Source of the DNA: Hafnia paralvei ATCC 29927
GTDB lineage: Bacteria > Pseudomonadota > Gammaproteobacteria > Enterobacterales > Enterobacteriaceae
Reading direction: 5' to 3'
Assembly: GCF_001655005.1 (NCBI RefSeq)
Contig: NZ_LXET01000038.1
Span: forward strand, 66,253 to 130,252
Length of the DNA: 64,000 bases
Shown: piece after piece, positions 1-8,969 of the stretch
Layout: every line of letters begins with the position of its first letter
Position numbering within the stretch: position 1 is the stretch's first letter
Position numbers and translations under genes: made by a program
The notes under the pieces: generated by a model
Seen by the model: the letters and a program-made list of their open reading frames with translations, nothing else
What the model was told of the DNA's origin: nothing
Databases searched by the model: none

Positions 1-467
1 TTTGCGAGTATGGATCCTAGTGAGGCTAATGCTAACGGATAGTTCTGTTTTGCAGACTCTTCTATCAACGCCAACGATTTTTCTTCACTTTTTTCAATTC
101 CCATCCCCCCTTTATATGCATATCCAAGATATAGCTGAGCTGAGGGATCTCCTGCGGCTGCGGCTTCCTGTAGTGACGGAATCGCCTTTTTAAGAAGTTC
201 TTTTGCGAGCGCTTTATTCTCTCTTAGCGAATATTTAGCTAGGTCTTCATCAGAGTACATATACATATTGGCAAGATAATAATTGGCTATGCCATTACCT
301 GATTTTTTAAAATACTCAGCGGCTTTAATCTCATTAACGTCAACATTATCACCGGTATAAAATTTATAACCTTCCTTGAAATTTTCTTCATCTGCCATCA
401 TGGCAGCATGACTCACGCAGGACACTATCAGCAATGTGGTGAGAGCTATAGTAAGGCTGTGGCGCAT
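1..467 (-). CDS. Sel1-repeat secreted protein, 3' part outside window
   Basis: The reverse strand is open from an ATG at 467 to the window edge, so only the first 155 residues are visible. The N-terminus (MRHSLTIALTTLLIVSCVSHA) is a signal peptide; the cysteine near its end could alternatively be a lipobox, but the following residues fit signal peptidase I at SHA-A as well. From about residue 90 there are Sel1-like tetratricopeptide helices, with motifs such as AAAGDPSAQLYLGYAYKGG and NYPLALASLG. Such proteins act as periplasmic adaptors or inhibitors of unknown partners. A GGAAAG ribosome site lies 5 bases before the ATG. The specific function is not recognisable. Confidence 0.8.
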   Translation of the reverse strand, partial: MRHSLTIALTTLLIVSCVSHAAMMADEENFKEGYKFYTGDNVDVNEIKAAEYFKKSGNGIANYYLANMYMYSDEDLAKYSLRENKALAKELLKKAIPSLQEAAAAGDPSAQLYLGYAYKGGMGIEKSEEKSLALIEESAKQNYPLALASLGSILA

Positions 468-701
468 ATCACTTTCCACTATATAAAATTTGTCTCTGGA
501 TAATAGGGCATCAGTAATGTTTGTTCCATATCAAGTCAACAAAGGGGCAAGATTCGAAAGATTGTCGCCATTTTGTCTGGCCGTCCAATGAGGTTCCTTA
601 GATAGCCCACATACCTTGAGAATAACATCGTCACTGATTAAAAAGAGAGGATGGGGGAAGCCCTTGAGAATGGCGCGAGGAGTTGTTTTATAAGAGTATA
701 T

Positions 702-805
702 AAAAAAAGACCTGATACGACTCCTGTATCAGGTCTAGGGAAATGGCTCTTGGGAGAGAGCCGTGCGCTAAAAGTTGGCATTAATGCAGGCTTGGATTGC
801 CTTGC
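702..805 (-). ncRNA. sdsR: SdsR (RyeB) small regulatory RNA
   Basis: Read on the reverse strand from 805, the sequence begins GCAAGGC and carries the conserved SdsR core: GCCTGCATTAATGCC, then AACTTTTAGCGCACGG, then CTCTCTCCCAAGAGCC. It ends in an 11-bp hairpin (AGACCTGATAC / GTATCAGGTCT) followed by seven Ts, a Rho-independent terminator and Hfq tail. Length is 104 nt, as in E. coli. SdsR is known as a highly conserved, sigma-S-dependent, Hfq-binding RNA that represses ompD, tolC, mutS and other mRNAs in stationary phase. A TACTAT -10 element lies at 812-817, six bases before the start. Confidence 0.95.
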
Positions 806-811
806 TATTTA

Positions 812-817
812 ATAGTA
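812..817 (-). promoter_or_regulatory. -10 element of sdsR
   Basis: Reverse-strand TACTAT, preceded by C (CTACTAT), six bases before the inferred SdsR start. This resembles the CTAYACT-type -10 preferred by sigma-S; no clear -35 is visible, which also fits. Sigma-S control is known for sdsR in E. coli and Salmonella and is inferred here. Confidence 0.6.
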
Positions 818-1179
818 GTCGACGATGCTTTTTTTTCCAGTTTTTAGCAAATCGTGCGATTAAGCGCGGTAACAGAAAATGTTAATGCCTTAATTGCTAT
901 CAATATATTGCTGAAATGCTCTTAGGCTCAGGTTCTGCGCGGCGTTTCGCTTAGGGGGCTCTTGTGCCAAATATGGCGGCGCAGAGGGGGCTTGATAACC
1001 CTCTGATGGCCTGAATAGTCAGTTTTTGGCAAGTATTTGGAATTTATAGAGCGTTAGATAAGCATATTCATTTTAACCCGCCACGAGGTGCATCGCGTGG
1101 TTTCAGTCGGGATATGGACTATGACTCGAAAGCGTAGAAGCTTCCCGCGGTTTTGAGCGCGTTAGAGAGCTCGGGGAAG

Positions 1180-1206
1180 AAACGGCCTAATCGAATTAGG
1201 CCGTTT
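1180..1206 (-). terminator. Terminator of letA-letB
   Basis: A perfect 12-bp stem (AAACGGCCTAAT / ATTAGGCCGTTT) with a 3-base loop lies 7 bases after the letB stop. The following reverse-strand sequence is TTTCTTCC, a weak U tract. Confidence 0.8.
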
Positions 1207-1212
1207 GAGATA

Positions 1213-3849
1213 TTAGCGTAGAGGGATCGCGGTACCCCAGCTCTGCCATTTATCTGGTGCATTATCGTTAAGTAGATAGTGCGTATTTGGCTGAGCCTGT
1301 GGCGCGAGCGGTGTGGTTGGTGGTGTCGCAAACGCAATACCGCCGCGGATAAACTGCTGGAATGTTCCGGTTTTAACCATGCCGCCGGTAAGGCCGAACT
1401 CTACGTTATAACCTGATGCCAGCCAGAACACCGAGTTCTCACGTACCAGCCTCTGATATTTCTTGCTGATGCGTAATGCTACATGCACTCGATCAGACAT
1501 CGATCCCAGATACAAACCGGTAACCGTTCCCACTTCGATTCCGCGGAATAGAACCGGAGTGCCAATTTGCAGCGAGCCGGTTTCCGGTGCATCCACGATC
1601 ACGCTTAAGCCATCGAGATAGCGGGAGTCTGCGATTGATGCTTGTTGTAACTCAAAGGTTCGCATGGTGCGTCCATGACCCGGCTCCAGATTGATATATG
1701 GCTGAAGTAGGGTTTCTAAATTGCTGACGCCGGTGGCAGAAATCTCAGGTGTTACGATGGAGAAGCGGGTGCCTTGGCGAGCAAAAGAGTCCACATATTC
1801 AGGATAAAGCACCGCCTTCGCCAACACTTCGTTGCGTTCATTGGAGAGCTTGAGCGACTCCACTTGACCGATATCGATACCTAAATAGCGAATTGGCATC
1901 CCGGCTGAAAGCTTAGATGCGTCATAGGTACGCAGAGTAATTTGGCTACCAATTGCTCTGGCCGCAGTTTCAGAGGCGTACAGCTCTCGTTTCTGTCCCT
2001 TGGTGACGTTAACACCTTCAATGTTATCGAAGCTAATTGCGCCTTTGATCGCACGGTCGAGAGGAGAAGCTTGAATCGTTAATCCACTGCCATTCAACTG
2101 AACCTTGGCGCCGCCTTCAGCCCAGAAAATAGTCTGTGGCGTTAGCAGTTTACGATAAGCGGGTTGGATATAGATATCGACCTCAAACGTGTTCACTTTA
2201 GGACGAACGTCGACAATCTCACCGACTTGGAACTTACGATACAGCACCACAGAACCGGTCTGAATGTCCGGTAGCGTATCCGCCAGTAGCGTTAGCGTGG
2301 CCGGAGGCAGATCGCCAACAAACCCTTGTTCTGCATGCTCACTGTTTTGATACAGCGGATATTTATCTTTCGGCTCGCCTTTACTGCTCGCCACGACTCG
2401 AATACCGCCATCCAACCATTCTTGCGCGCTCGCGCCAAGTACCTGTACGCCGTCAACGCCGAATTTAACATCAAGGCGGCTGTTTACGATGAACTTGCTG
2501 TCTGCATGAATGCGGTTGCGATATTGCGCATCAATAGCAACATCGAAAACAACGTTATTGTCTTTTAAAACGCGATTAAGCACCTGACCAATTTTGATGC
2601 CATTCATACTCAATGGCTGACCGACATCTACGCCGTAGCTTTGAGGGGCGCTTAGCGTGACTTTCAGCACGTTGGGTTGCTGTAAGAGCGCTTCTGCACT
2701 GGGAAGCACGGTGAAATGGTTTTGTGGCTCGCCTTCACCTGGAATCAGTTCAAATACGTTACCGGTGAGCAACTGGCTGAGTTTAGCGTTATCCAAGCTC
2801 AATTTAGGGCTGGTCATTTTGATGCGCGTTCCGCTACGCATCAGATCAACGATGCTAGGATCGATGGTCAGTTCACCATTGACCTTGCCATCTTTTTCTA
2901 ACGTCATTTTGGTGAGCGTGCCGACCTGCAGGCCTTGATAGATGAGCGGGGTACGATCGGCTGCCAAGCCATCACCGTTTGGCAGGTCTAAGCCAATTGC
3001 GACCCCGCGTTGACTATGCGCTAAATCAGGATAAAGCGTGTAATTATGGTTTGCTTTAGCCTGCTTGCCGTCTTGTGGGGAGTCGAATGCAATAGCGCCA
3101 TTGACCAAGGCCGCCATGCTTTCCATCTGCACCGAAACGCCGTCTAAACCAAAGTCGCCTTTGAAGCCTGAGACGTTCCAGAAACGGCTGTTATCTTTCA
3201 CTAAATTGGCAAAACGCTTGTCGATAAGCACGTCAATGCTTACCCCTTGCTGATTCTCAGCTATCGTAAAGTCATACACTTTGCCCACTGGGATTTTGCG
3301 GTAGTAGACCAACGAGCCCGCGCTAAGAGAGCCCAAATCGGGAGCAAATAAATGAATCAACAATTCGCCGGTATTGAGTCGGAACTTAGGCTGAGTATCT
3401 AGCGCGACAAAATGCTTACTTGGTTTTCCGGTTCCCGGCATCATGCCGATGTAGTTACCGCCAACCAACGCATCTAGCCCAGAAATGCCGGCTAGAGACG
3501 CTTTTGGCGTTACCAGCCAGAACTGGGTTCCATCGCGCAGCGCATCTTTCATATCGCTTTTGATACTCACGCTGACTTCAATTTTATTGAGGTCTTCACT
3601 GAGCGCAATTTTTTGCACGGTGCCGACTTCAACCCCCTGATAGCGCACCGGCGTACGTCCGGCAACCAGACCCGCCGCCGATTGGAAATCGATGATGACG
3701 GTGTCACCGCGCTCTTGCAGGGTGGAATAGATCAACCAGCCTGCAATTAGCAGCGCAATAAAAGGTAATAACCAAAACGGTGAGATACGACGTTTGCGTC
3801 GTAGCGTCGCGTTAGTCGGTGTATTCGGCGTTTCCTGTTGCATGAGCAT
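1213..3849 (-). CDS. letB: LetB, seven-MCE-domain intermembrane lipid transport tunnel
   Basis: Formerly yebT. The 878-residue product matches the length of E. coli LetB (about 877). LetB forms a stacked hexameric tube across the periplasm that carries phospholipids between inner and outer membranes, with LetA as its inner-membrane partner. An N-terminal membrane anchor (about residues 23-42, FWLLPFIALLIAGWLIY) follows a basic KRR cluster. Seven MCE domains follow; each shows the signature of a hydrophobic strand with GTPVRYQG or SLVYYRKIPVGKV-like residues. The gene overlaps the letA end by 38 bases. Two ATGs are possible, at 3849 and 3843; the second has the better-spaced GGGA. Function is well supported. 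Confidence 0.97.
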   Translation of the reverse strand: MLMQQETPNTPTNATLRRKRRISPFWLLPFIALLIAGWLIYSTLQERGDTVIIDFQSAAGLVAGRTPVRYQGVEVGTVQKIALSEDLNKIEVSVSIKSDMKDALRDGTQFWLVTPKASLAGISGLDALVGGNYIGMMPGTGKPSKHFVALDTQPKFRLNTGELLIHLFAPDLGSLSAGSLVYYRKIPVGKVYDFTIAENQQGVSIDVLIDKRFANLVKDNSRFWNVSGFKGDFGLDGVSVQMESMAALVNGAIAFDSPQDGKQAKANHNYTLYPDLAHSQRGVAIGLDLPNGDGLAADRTPLIYQGLQVGTLTKMTLEKDGKVNGELTIDPSIVDLMRSGTRIKMTSPKLSLDNAKLSQLLTGNVFELIPGEGEPQNHFTVLPSAEALLQQPNVLKVTLSAPQSYGVDVGQPLSMNGIKIGQVLNRVLKDNNVVFDVAIDAQYRNRIHADSKFIVNSRLDVKFGVDGVQVLGASAQEWLDGGIRVVASSKGEPKDKYPLYQNSEHAEQGFVGDLPPATLTLLADTLPDIQTGSVVLYRKFQVGEIVDVRPKVNTFEVDIYIQPAYRKLLTPQTIFWAEGGAKVQLNGSGLTIQASPLDRAIKGAISFDNIEGVNVTKGQKRELYASETAARAIGSQITLRTYDASKLSAGMPIRYLGIDIGQVESLKLSNERNEVLAKAVLYPEYVDSFARQGTRFSIVTPEISATGVSNLETLLQPYINLEPGHGRTMRTFELQQASIADSRYLDGLSVIVDAPETGSLQIGTPVLFRGIEVGTVTGLYLGSMSDRVHVALRISKKYQRLVRENSVFWLASGYNVEFGLTGGMVKTGTFQQFIRGGIAFATPPTTPLAPQAQPNTHYLLNDNAPDKWQSWGTAIPLR

Positions 3850-5056
3850 CCCAAATCAGTCGGCTGTCTAACCACTCCACGGCGAGGATGGTTAGGAATA
3901 CGGCGGCGCCAAAGTAAAAGGCAGCCGGTCCCATAGTGAAAGAGAGTAGTTGGTCACGATTAACCAACGACATCATTAATGCGATGACGAAGAGATCGAG
4001 CATCGACCAGCGCCCAATCCACGTCACCATGCGCAGTAAGCGCATGCGAGTCTTTAGGCTGTGCTGGGTTTTAAACTGAATGCTGATAAGCAAAAATAGC
4101 ATCACGATGACTTTAGTAAAGGGCACTAAAATACTCGCTATAAATACGATAGCAGCAATTGGCATATTTCCGGATGTCGCGAGCGATACTACACCGGAAA
4201 AAATGGTGTCTTCCATGCGCACACCATTCACATACAGAATAGAAATAGGCAGTAAGTTTGCAGGAAACAGCATCATAATCGCGGCAATCAACGCTGCCCA
4301 AGTTTTTTGTAAACTGTATGGCTGGCGAGTATGTAGGGTGGTATGGCAGCGAGGGCACCGACCCCGTTCATCGGGTAGCCCTGTGTAGTGACACGCGCAG
4401 CAGAGTATCATCGAATAAGGCGATACTTTAGGCTGAATGCGTGGGTAAAATCGCTCCCAAAGCTGATTCAAATTCAGATGGATCTGCGTCACTAGCGTTA
4501 ACAATGTCACCATGACATAAGCGAAAAAAGCATTACCGACATCAATATCGGCATACTCCTGCACTTTGATACAGGCGACCCCCATGCCAATGAGGTAAAT
4601 ATCCAGCATGATCCACTCTTTGAGCCTATCTAGCATTAACAGGACCGGCCGAAGATTCATTCCCAATTTGTCGCCAATACGTAAATACAGAATCGACAGT
4701 GGCAATATGAGCGGCGCGCCGACGGTACAAAATGCCACCATGCTGGCTGTCACAGGATCGCCTTGGATGGCCATTTGCCATATGCCTTCAAGCAGGCTGG
4801 CATAAATGGTAGTCCCTAGCAGCCGGATCTGGATGAGCGGCTCGCTCAATGCAAAGGGCATCAGCAGCAAAATAGCGACAGACAACGCAGTTAGGCGAGT
4901 CATCGACCAATCACGGCCCGAACAGATCTTTGCACAGCAACGTGGGCAGTAGGCGGTATGGTTTTTATCCAGCGGAGGTATGCTGAATACATAGTCGCAT
5001 TCATGGCAACGCTTGATGTGCTGTTCTGGGAGCGCTGTTATTCGTGTGATATTCAT
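3812..5056 (-). CDS. letA: LetA, PqiA-family inner-membrane partner of LetB
   Basis: Formerly yebS. The 414-residue protein has two PqiA-type halves, each with a zinc ribbon (CHEC...CPRC near residues 18-40; CCAC...CPRC near 225-245) followed by four predicted membrane helices. LetA delivers or extracts lipid at the inner-membrane end of the LetB tube. It is slightly shorter than E. coli LetA (about 427) at the N-terminus. The ATG at 5056 has only a weak ribosome site, but no later ATG retains the first zinc ribbon. letA and letB form one transcription unit with overlapping ends. Confidence 0.96.
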   Translation of the reverse strand: MNITRITALPEQHIKRCHECDYVFSIPPLDKNHTAYCPRCCAKICSGRDWSMTRLTALSVAILLLMPFALSEPLIQIRLLGTTIYASLLEGIWQMAIQGDPVTASMVAFCTVGAPLILPLSILYLRIGDKLGMNLRPVLLMLDRLKEWIMLDIYLIGMGVACIKVQEYADIDVGNAFFAYVMVTLLTLVTQIHLNLNQLWERFYPRIQPKVSPYSMILCCACHYTGLPDERGRCPRCHTTLHTRQPYSLQKTWAALIAAIMMLFPANLLPISILYVNGVRMEDTIFSGVVSLATSGNMPIAAIVFIASILVPFTKVIVMLFLLISIQFKTQHSLKTRMRLLRMVTWIGRWSMLDLFVIALMMSLVNRDQLLSFTMGPAAFYFGAAVFLTILAVEWLDSRLIWDAHATGNAEYTD

Positions 5057-5390
5057 TTAGAAACGCAGAATGGGTGTCGCAAGGAGATGAAGTATCGCAT
5101 TGATAGCCTTAAAACAGAATGATTGTTATAAAAATGTAGGTTGAATTAGCCTAAAGATACAATGTGTAACGAGTTAATGTGTAGTGATGTTGGATAGGTC
5201 TTGTGTGATAACGCATTTAATGCTTATTTTATACTCGTCATTATTCAGGCTCAGAAACTTAAGGACACCGCTTGGTATTGCTTAAAAAAGGCTTAAGTGT
5301 TTTTGTCTTAGATCTGGCGCCACAAGTGTTAATGTGACCTATTATTCAAGCCTTATGGCGATGTCCAAGTAACAAGGTAACGAGATTTAA
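5057..5390. other. Divergent promoter region letA / msrC
   Basis: AT-rich, 334 bases, no open frame of interest. It must hold the promoters of letAB (reverse) and msrC (forward). I see no recognisable operator. Confidence 0.5.
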
Positions 5391-5882
5391 ATGAGTAAAA
5401 AAGAGTTTTATGCCGATCTGACCCGCGATCTGGCTGCGTTAAGCCGTGGTGAATATAACTTTATTGCAACATTGTCTAACGCTAGCGCTCTGATTTATGA
5501 GCGTTTAGAGAACGTGAACTGGGCAGGCTTTTACCTCATTGACGGTAATACGCTGGTTCTTGCGCCATTTCAGGGGAAATTGGCCTGTGTACGTATTCCA
5601 GTGGGTAAGGGCGTTTGCGGAACGGCGTATGCGAAAAATGAGGTTCAGCGCGTGGCCGATGTGCATGCTTTTGCAGGACATATTGCCTGTGATGCCGCCA
5701 GCAATGCTGAAATTGTGCTGCCTCTCGAGGTAAATGGACAGGTTATTGGTGTTTTAGATATCGATAGCACAGTTTATGACCGATTCGACGAAGATGATGA
5801 AACTGGATTGAAATCAGTTGTTTACGCACTTTGTGAGCACTTGGCAGAGTGTGACAGCGCAAAATTTGTGACATTTGCATAA
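5391..5882 (+). CDS. msrC: Free methionine-(R)-sulfoxide reductase
   Basis: Formerly yebR. This 163-residue single GAF-domain enzyme reduces free L-methionine-(R)-sulfoxide with thioredoxin in the cytoplasm. The three family cysteines are present at 66, 76 and 100 (GKLACVRIPVGKGVCG and HIACDAAS), with the same spacing (10 and 24) as Cys84, Cys94 and Cys118 described for the E. coli enzyme. The ATG at 5391 follows a GTAACGAG ribosome site. It lies upstream of proQ-prc as in E. coli. Confidence 0.96.
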   Translation: MSKKEFYADLTRDLAALSRGEYNFIATLSNASALIYERLENVNWAGFYLIDGNTLVLAPFQGKLACVRIPVGKGVCGTAYAKNEVQRVADVHAFAGHIACDAASNAEIVLPLEVNGQVIGVLDIDSTVYDRFDEDDETGLKSVVYALCEHLAECDSAKFVTFA

Positions 5883-5983
5883 GGTTGTCGTGCGTATGGC
5901 GTGGCTTTTGGCGATAGCGCCATTATAATGTCGCCTGTTCATGCCATCGCTGGTTGGCAAACCCGTTGTAATCAGGAAATTTC

Positions 5984-6691
5984 ATGGAAAATCAACCCAA
6001 GTTGAATAGTAGTAAAGAAGTCATTGCATTTTTAGCCCAGCGTTTCCCGCAGTGCTTTAGCGCAGAGGGCGAAGCACGTCCGTTGAAAATCGGTATCTTC
6101 CAAGATCTGGTTGAGCGGATGCAGGGAGATGAAAACGGACTGAGCAAGACTCAGCTACGTTCAGCGCTCCGTCTGTACACTTCAAGCTGGCGTTATCTGC
6201 ACGGCGTGAAAGTGGGTGCAGAACGAGTCGATCTTGACGGTAATTCGTGTGGGGTGCTGGAAGAGCAGCACGTAGAACACGCTCGTCAACAATTAGAAGA
6301 AGCCAAAGCGCGAGTTCAAGCACAACGTGCAGAACAGCAGGCGAAAAAACGTGAGGCCGGTGAAGCGACAGAAAACCGTCGTCCTCGTCCAGCGGGCAAA
6401 AAACCTGCTGCACGTCGCACCGATGCTGCTAACGGAGACAAAGAAGCGCGTAAACCACGCACTCCGCGTCCACAGCAGGATCGCACGCCTCGCGCTAACA
6501 CTGAATCAGCTAAGCCGCGTACTGTGCCAGTGACTGACATTACCAAACTGACCGTAGGTCAGGATGTAAAAGTCAGCGCAGGTAAAAGTGCAATGGACGC
6601 TTCCGTATTGGAAATCACCAAAGATGGTGTACGCGTTCAGCTTTCTAACGGTCTGGCGATGATTGTGCGCGCAGAACACTTGCAGTTCTGA
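5984..6691 (+). CDS. proQ: RNA chaperone ProQ
   Basis: The 235-residue protein has an N-terminal FinO/ProQ domain (about residues 5-120), a basic low-complexity linker rich in Arg, Lys, Pro and Ala (about 125-180), and a C-terminal Tudor/KOW-like domain (about 182-235). ProQ binds many structured sRNAs and mRNA 3' ends and was first found through effects on the transporter ProP. The upstream sequence contains TATAAT (about 5925). The stop lies 19 bases before prc; the two are co-transcribed in E. coli. Confidence 0.97.
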   Translation: MENQPKLNSSKEVIAFLAQRFPQCFSAEGEARPLKIGIFQDLVERMQGDENGLSKTQLRSALRLYTSSWRYLHGVKVGAERVDLDGNSCGVLEEQHVEHARQQLEEAKARVQAQRAEQQAKKREAGEATENRRPRPAGKKPAARRTDAANGDKEARKPRTPRPQQDRTPRANTESAKPRTVPVTDITKLTVGQDVKVSAGKSAMDASVLEITKDGVRVQLSNGLAMIVRAEHLQF

Positions 6692-6710
6692 TACGGAGGC
6701 CAACCAAGGC

Positions 6711-8741
6711 ATGAACAAAATTTTCAGGGTATCAGCGATGGCCCTGGCGTTATTCGCTGGTGCCAGCTTTGCGGCTGATAATGTTGCTTACAACATTAAT
6801 CAGTTACCGCAGCTGCGCCAAGAGCCGCAACATGCGACCGTCAGTGAACGGGTGACGTCGCGTTTTACACGCTCTCATTATCGTCAATTCGATTTGAATG
6901 ACGATTTCTCCAAAAAGATCTTTGCTCGCTACCTCAATATGTTGGACTACAACCATAACGTGTTGTTGGCCTCTGATGTGGCGCAGTTTAAAGACCGTGA
7001 AACGACGCTGGATGATGAACTGAAATCCGGTCAGCTAGATACCGCTTATGCGTTGTTCAATTTGGCTCAGAAACGTCGCTTTGAACGATATCAATATGCA
7101 CTTTCTTTGCTTAAGTCACCGATGACCTTCGATGGCAACGACACTATTGATGTCGACCGTAGTAAGTCGCCGTGGCCAACTAGCACGGAAGAATTGAATA
7201 AGCTTTGGACAGCCAAAGTTAAATATGACGAATTAAATCTGAAACTCGCCGGCAAAGATTGGCCCGAGATCCAGAAAATCCTGACCAAACGCTATCAGTT
7301 TGCGATTAAACGCCTCACGCAAAGTAAGAGTGAAGACGTTTTCCAGCTGTTCATGAACGCGTTTGCGCATGAAATTGATCCGCATACCAACTATCTGTCA
7401 CCGCGTAATACTGAACAGTTCAATACCGAGATGAGCCTCTCTCTGGAAGGTATTGGTGCGGTATTGCAGCAGACGGAAGATGATTACACCCAGATTAACT
7501 CAATGGTTGCTGGTGGCCCTGCGGCTAAGAGTAAAGCGCTGAAAGTGGGCGATCGCATTGTTGGTGTGGGACAGCCGGGCAAACCGATGGTGGATGTGAT
7601 CGGCTGGCGTCTCGACGACGTGGTTGAGCTGATCAAAGGGCCGAAGGGCAGCAAAGTTCGTCTGGAAATTCTGCCAGCGGGCAAAGGCACCAAAACGCGC
7701 ACCATTACGCTGACCCGTGAACGCATTCGTTTAGAAGATCGTGCGGTCAAGATGAGTGTGAAAACCGTCGACGGTAAGAAAGTTGGCGTGTTGGATATTC
7801 CGGGCTTCTACGTTGGTTTGACCGATGACGTCAAAGTACAGCTACAGAAACTGGAAAAACAGAACGTCAGCAGCGTGATTATCGATCTGCGCAGCAACGG
7901 CGGCGGGGCATTGACTGAGGCCGTATCGCTTTCCGGCCTGTTTATCCCGAGTGGCCCAGTGGTGCAGGTGCGCGATAATAATGGCAAAATCCGTGAAGAT
8001 GCCGATAGCGACGGGGTTGTTTACTACAAAGGCCCTCTGGTTGTTCTCGTCGATCGCTTTAGTGCGTCAGCGTCAGAAATTTTTGCCGCTGCGATGCAGG
8101 ATTATGACCGTGCGCTGATTGTTGGTGAGCCGACCTTCGGTAAAGGCACCGTTCAACAGTACCGTTCGGTTAACCGTATCTACGATCAAATGCTGCGTCC
8201 TGAGTGGCCTGAATTAGGCTCCGTGCAGTACACCATCCAGAAGTTCTACCGCATCAACGGTGGTAGTACTCAACGTAAGGGTGTTACGCCTGATATCATC
8301 ATGCCAACCGGTTTAGAGTCCATCGACACTGGCGAAAGCTTTGAAGATAACGCTCTGCCATGGGACAGCATTAAAGCAGCGACCTATGAGAGTGCGGGCA
8401 ACGTGCAGAAGTTTGATCCGGTACTGCTTGCTGATCACAACAAGCGCATCGCTTCAAACCCAGAGTTCCAATATATCGAGCAGGATATCGCTCACTATAA
8501 GGCACTCAAAGATCGCAAAAACATCGTGTCTCTTAACTACGCCCAGCGTGAAAAAGAGAACAAAGATGATGATGCAACGCGTCTGATGCGTATTAATGAA
8601 CGACTGAAAGCTAGCGGCAAAAAACCAATCAAGTCACTTGATGATGTGCCGAAGGATTATCAGGAGCCAGATCCTTATCTGGACGAAACGGTGAAAATTG
8701 CGCTCGATCTTGCTCAGCAACTGCAAGGCAGCTCAAAATAA
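6711..8741 (+). CDS. prc: Tail-specific periplasmic protease Prc (Tsp)
   Basis: I chose the ATG at 6711, which gives the E. coli-like N-terminus MNKIFRVSAMALALFAGASF with signal cleavage after SFA; an upstream in-frame GTG inside proQ would destroy the signal peptide. The 676-residue protein has an N-terminal helical domain, a PDZ domain (about 240-330) and an S41 protease domain. The catalytic dyad is Ser453 (FSASASEIF) and Lys478 (PTFGKGT), matching Ser452/Lys477 of the E. coli precursor. It trims penicillin-binding protein 3 and, with NlpI, degrades MepS. GGAGG lies at 6695-6699. Confidence 0.97.
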   Translation: MNKIFRVSAMALALFAGASFAADNVAYNINQLPQLRQEPQHATVSERVTSRFTRSHYRQFDLNDDFSKKIFARYLNMLDYNHNVLLASDVAQFKDRETTLDDELKSGQLDTAYALFNLAQKRRFERYQYALSLLKSPMTFDGNDTIDVDRSKSPWPTSTEELNKLWTAKVKYDELNLKLAGKDWPEIQKILTKRYQFAIKRLTQSKSEDVFQLFMNAFAHEIDPHTNYLSPRNTEQFNTEMSLSLEGIGAVLQQTEDDYTQINSMVAGGPAAKSKALKVGDRIVGVGQPGKPMVDVIGWRLDDVVELIKGPKGSKVRLEILPAGKGTKTRTITLTRERIRLEDRAVKMSVKTVDGKKVGVLDIPGFYVGLTDDVKVQLQKLEKQNVSSVIIDLRSNGGGALTEAVSLSGLFIPSGPVVQVRDNNGKIREDADSDGVVYYKGPLVVLVDRFSASASEIFAAAMQDYDRALIVGEPTFGKGTVQQYRSVNRIYDQMLRPEWPELGSVQYTIQKFYRINGGSTQRKGVTPDIIMPTGLESIDTGESFEDNALPWDSIKAATYESAGNVQKFDPVLLADHNKRIASNPEFQYIEQDIAHYKALKDRKNIVSLNYAQREKENKDDDATRLMRINERLKASGKKPIKSLDDVPKDYQEPDPYLDETVKIALDLAQQLQGSSK

Positions 8742-8759
8742 TCGATTCGAGTTAGAGTA

Positions 8760-8787
8760 AAAAAGAGCGAGAGATCGCTCTTTTTTT
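8760..8787 (+). terminator. Terminator of proQ-prc
   Basis: Stem AAAAAGAGCGA / TCGCTCTTTTT with loop GAGA, followed by more Ts; 18 bases after the prc stop. Confidence 0.92.
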
Positions 8788-8892
8788 ATGCCTGCGGCTC
8801 AGTTGTATTGGTGTATAAATCGTCAGTTATGTGATTTTTAGTACGTCAAATTGTAAAGTTATGTTTCTTTAGTGTGTTATTGCTTAACACCT

Positions 8893-8921
8893 CTTGAATC
8901 CCGCGCAGATGCCCTTACGAT
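8893..8921 (+). promoter_or_regulatory. Candidate sigma-32 promoter of htpX
   Basis: CTTGAA at 8893-8898, a 13-base spacer, then CCCTTACGA at 8912. The consensus is CTTGAA-N13-15-CCCCATNT, so the -35 is perfect and the -10 partial. htpX is a known heat-shock gene in E. coli. It lies about 50 bases before the htpX start. Confidence 0.5.
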
Positions 8922-8969
8922 CTAGTCATCGCATAGTGCGTACTCCATGAATGAGGATTAATAAATAAT

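Larger units (their letters stand above)
700..836 (+). ncRNA. sraC: SraC (RyeA), antisense to SdsR, ends approximate
   Basis: In E. coli the RNA SraC/RyeA is transcribed opposite to SdsR and covers it. Here the forward strand has a plausible promoter (TTGAGA at 664-669, TTATAA at 688-693, 18-bp spacer) and a run of eight Ts at 829-836 after the region complementary to SdsR. Both ends are inferred; no strong stem precedes the T run. If expressed, it would pair fully with SdsR. Confidence 0.4.
468..1212. other. Non-coding stretch between the Sel1 gene and letB
   Basis: No credible protein gene is seen in these 745 bases. They hold the SdsR small RNA gene, its probable antisense partner SraC, and the letB terminator. 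Bases 838-1179 hold nothing else I can name. In E. coli the SdsR/SraC locus lies near pphA and yebY, a few genes from yebST; those neighbours (rsmF, yebV, yebW, pphA) are absent here. Confidence 0.6.

Noticed and set aside
2..193. Forward open frame of 63 codons
   Set aside because: It is antisense to the Sel1-repeat protein, which has a signal peptide, ribosome site and family motifs.
1119..1337. Reverse open frame of 72 codons overlapping the end of letB
   Set aside because: Different frame from LetB, runs over the letB terminator, no ribosome site.
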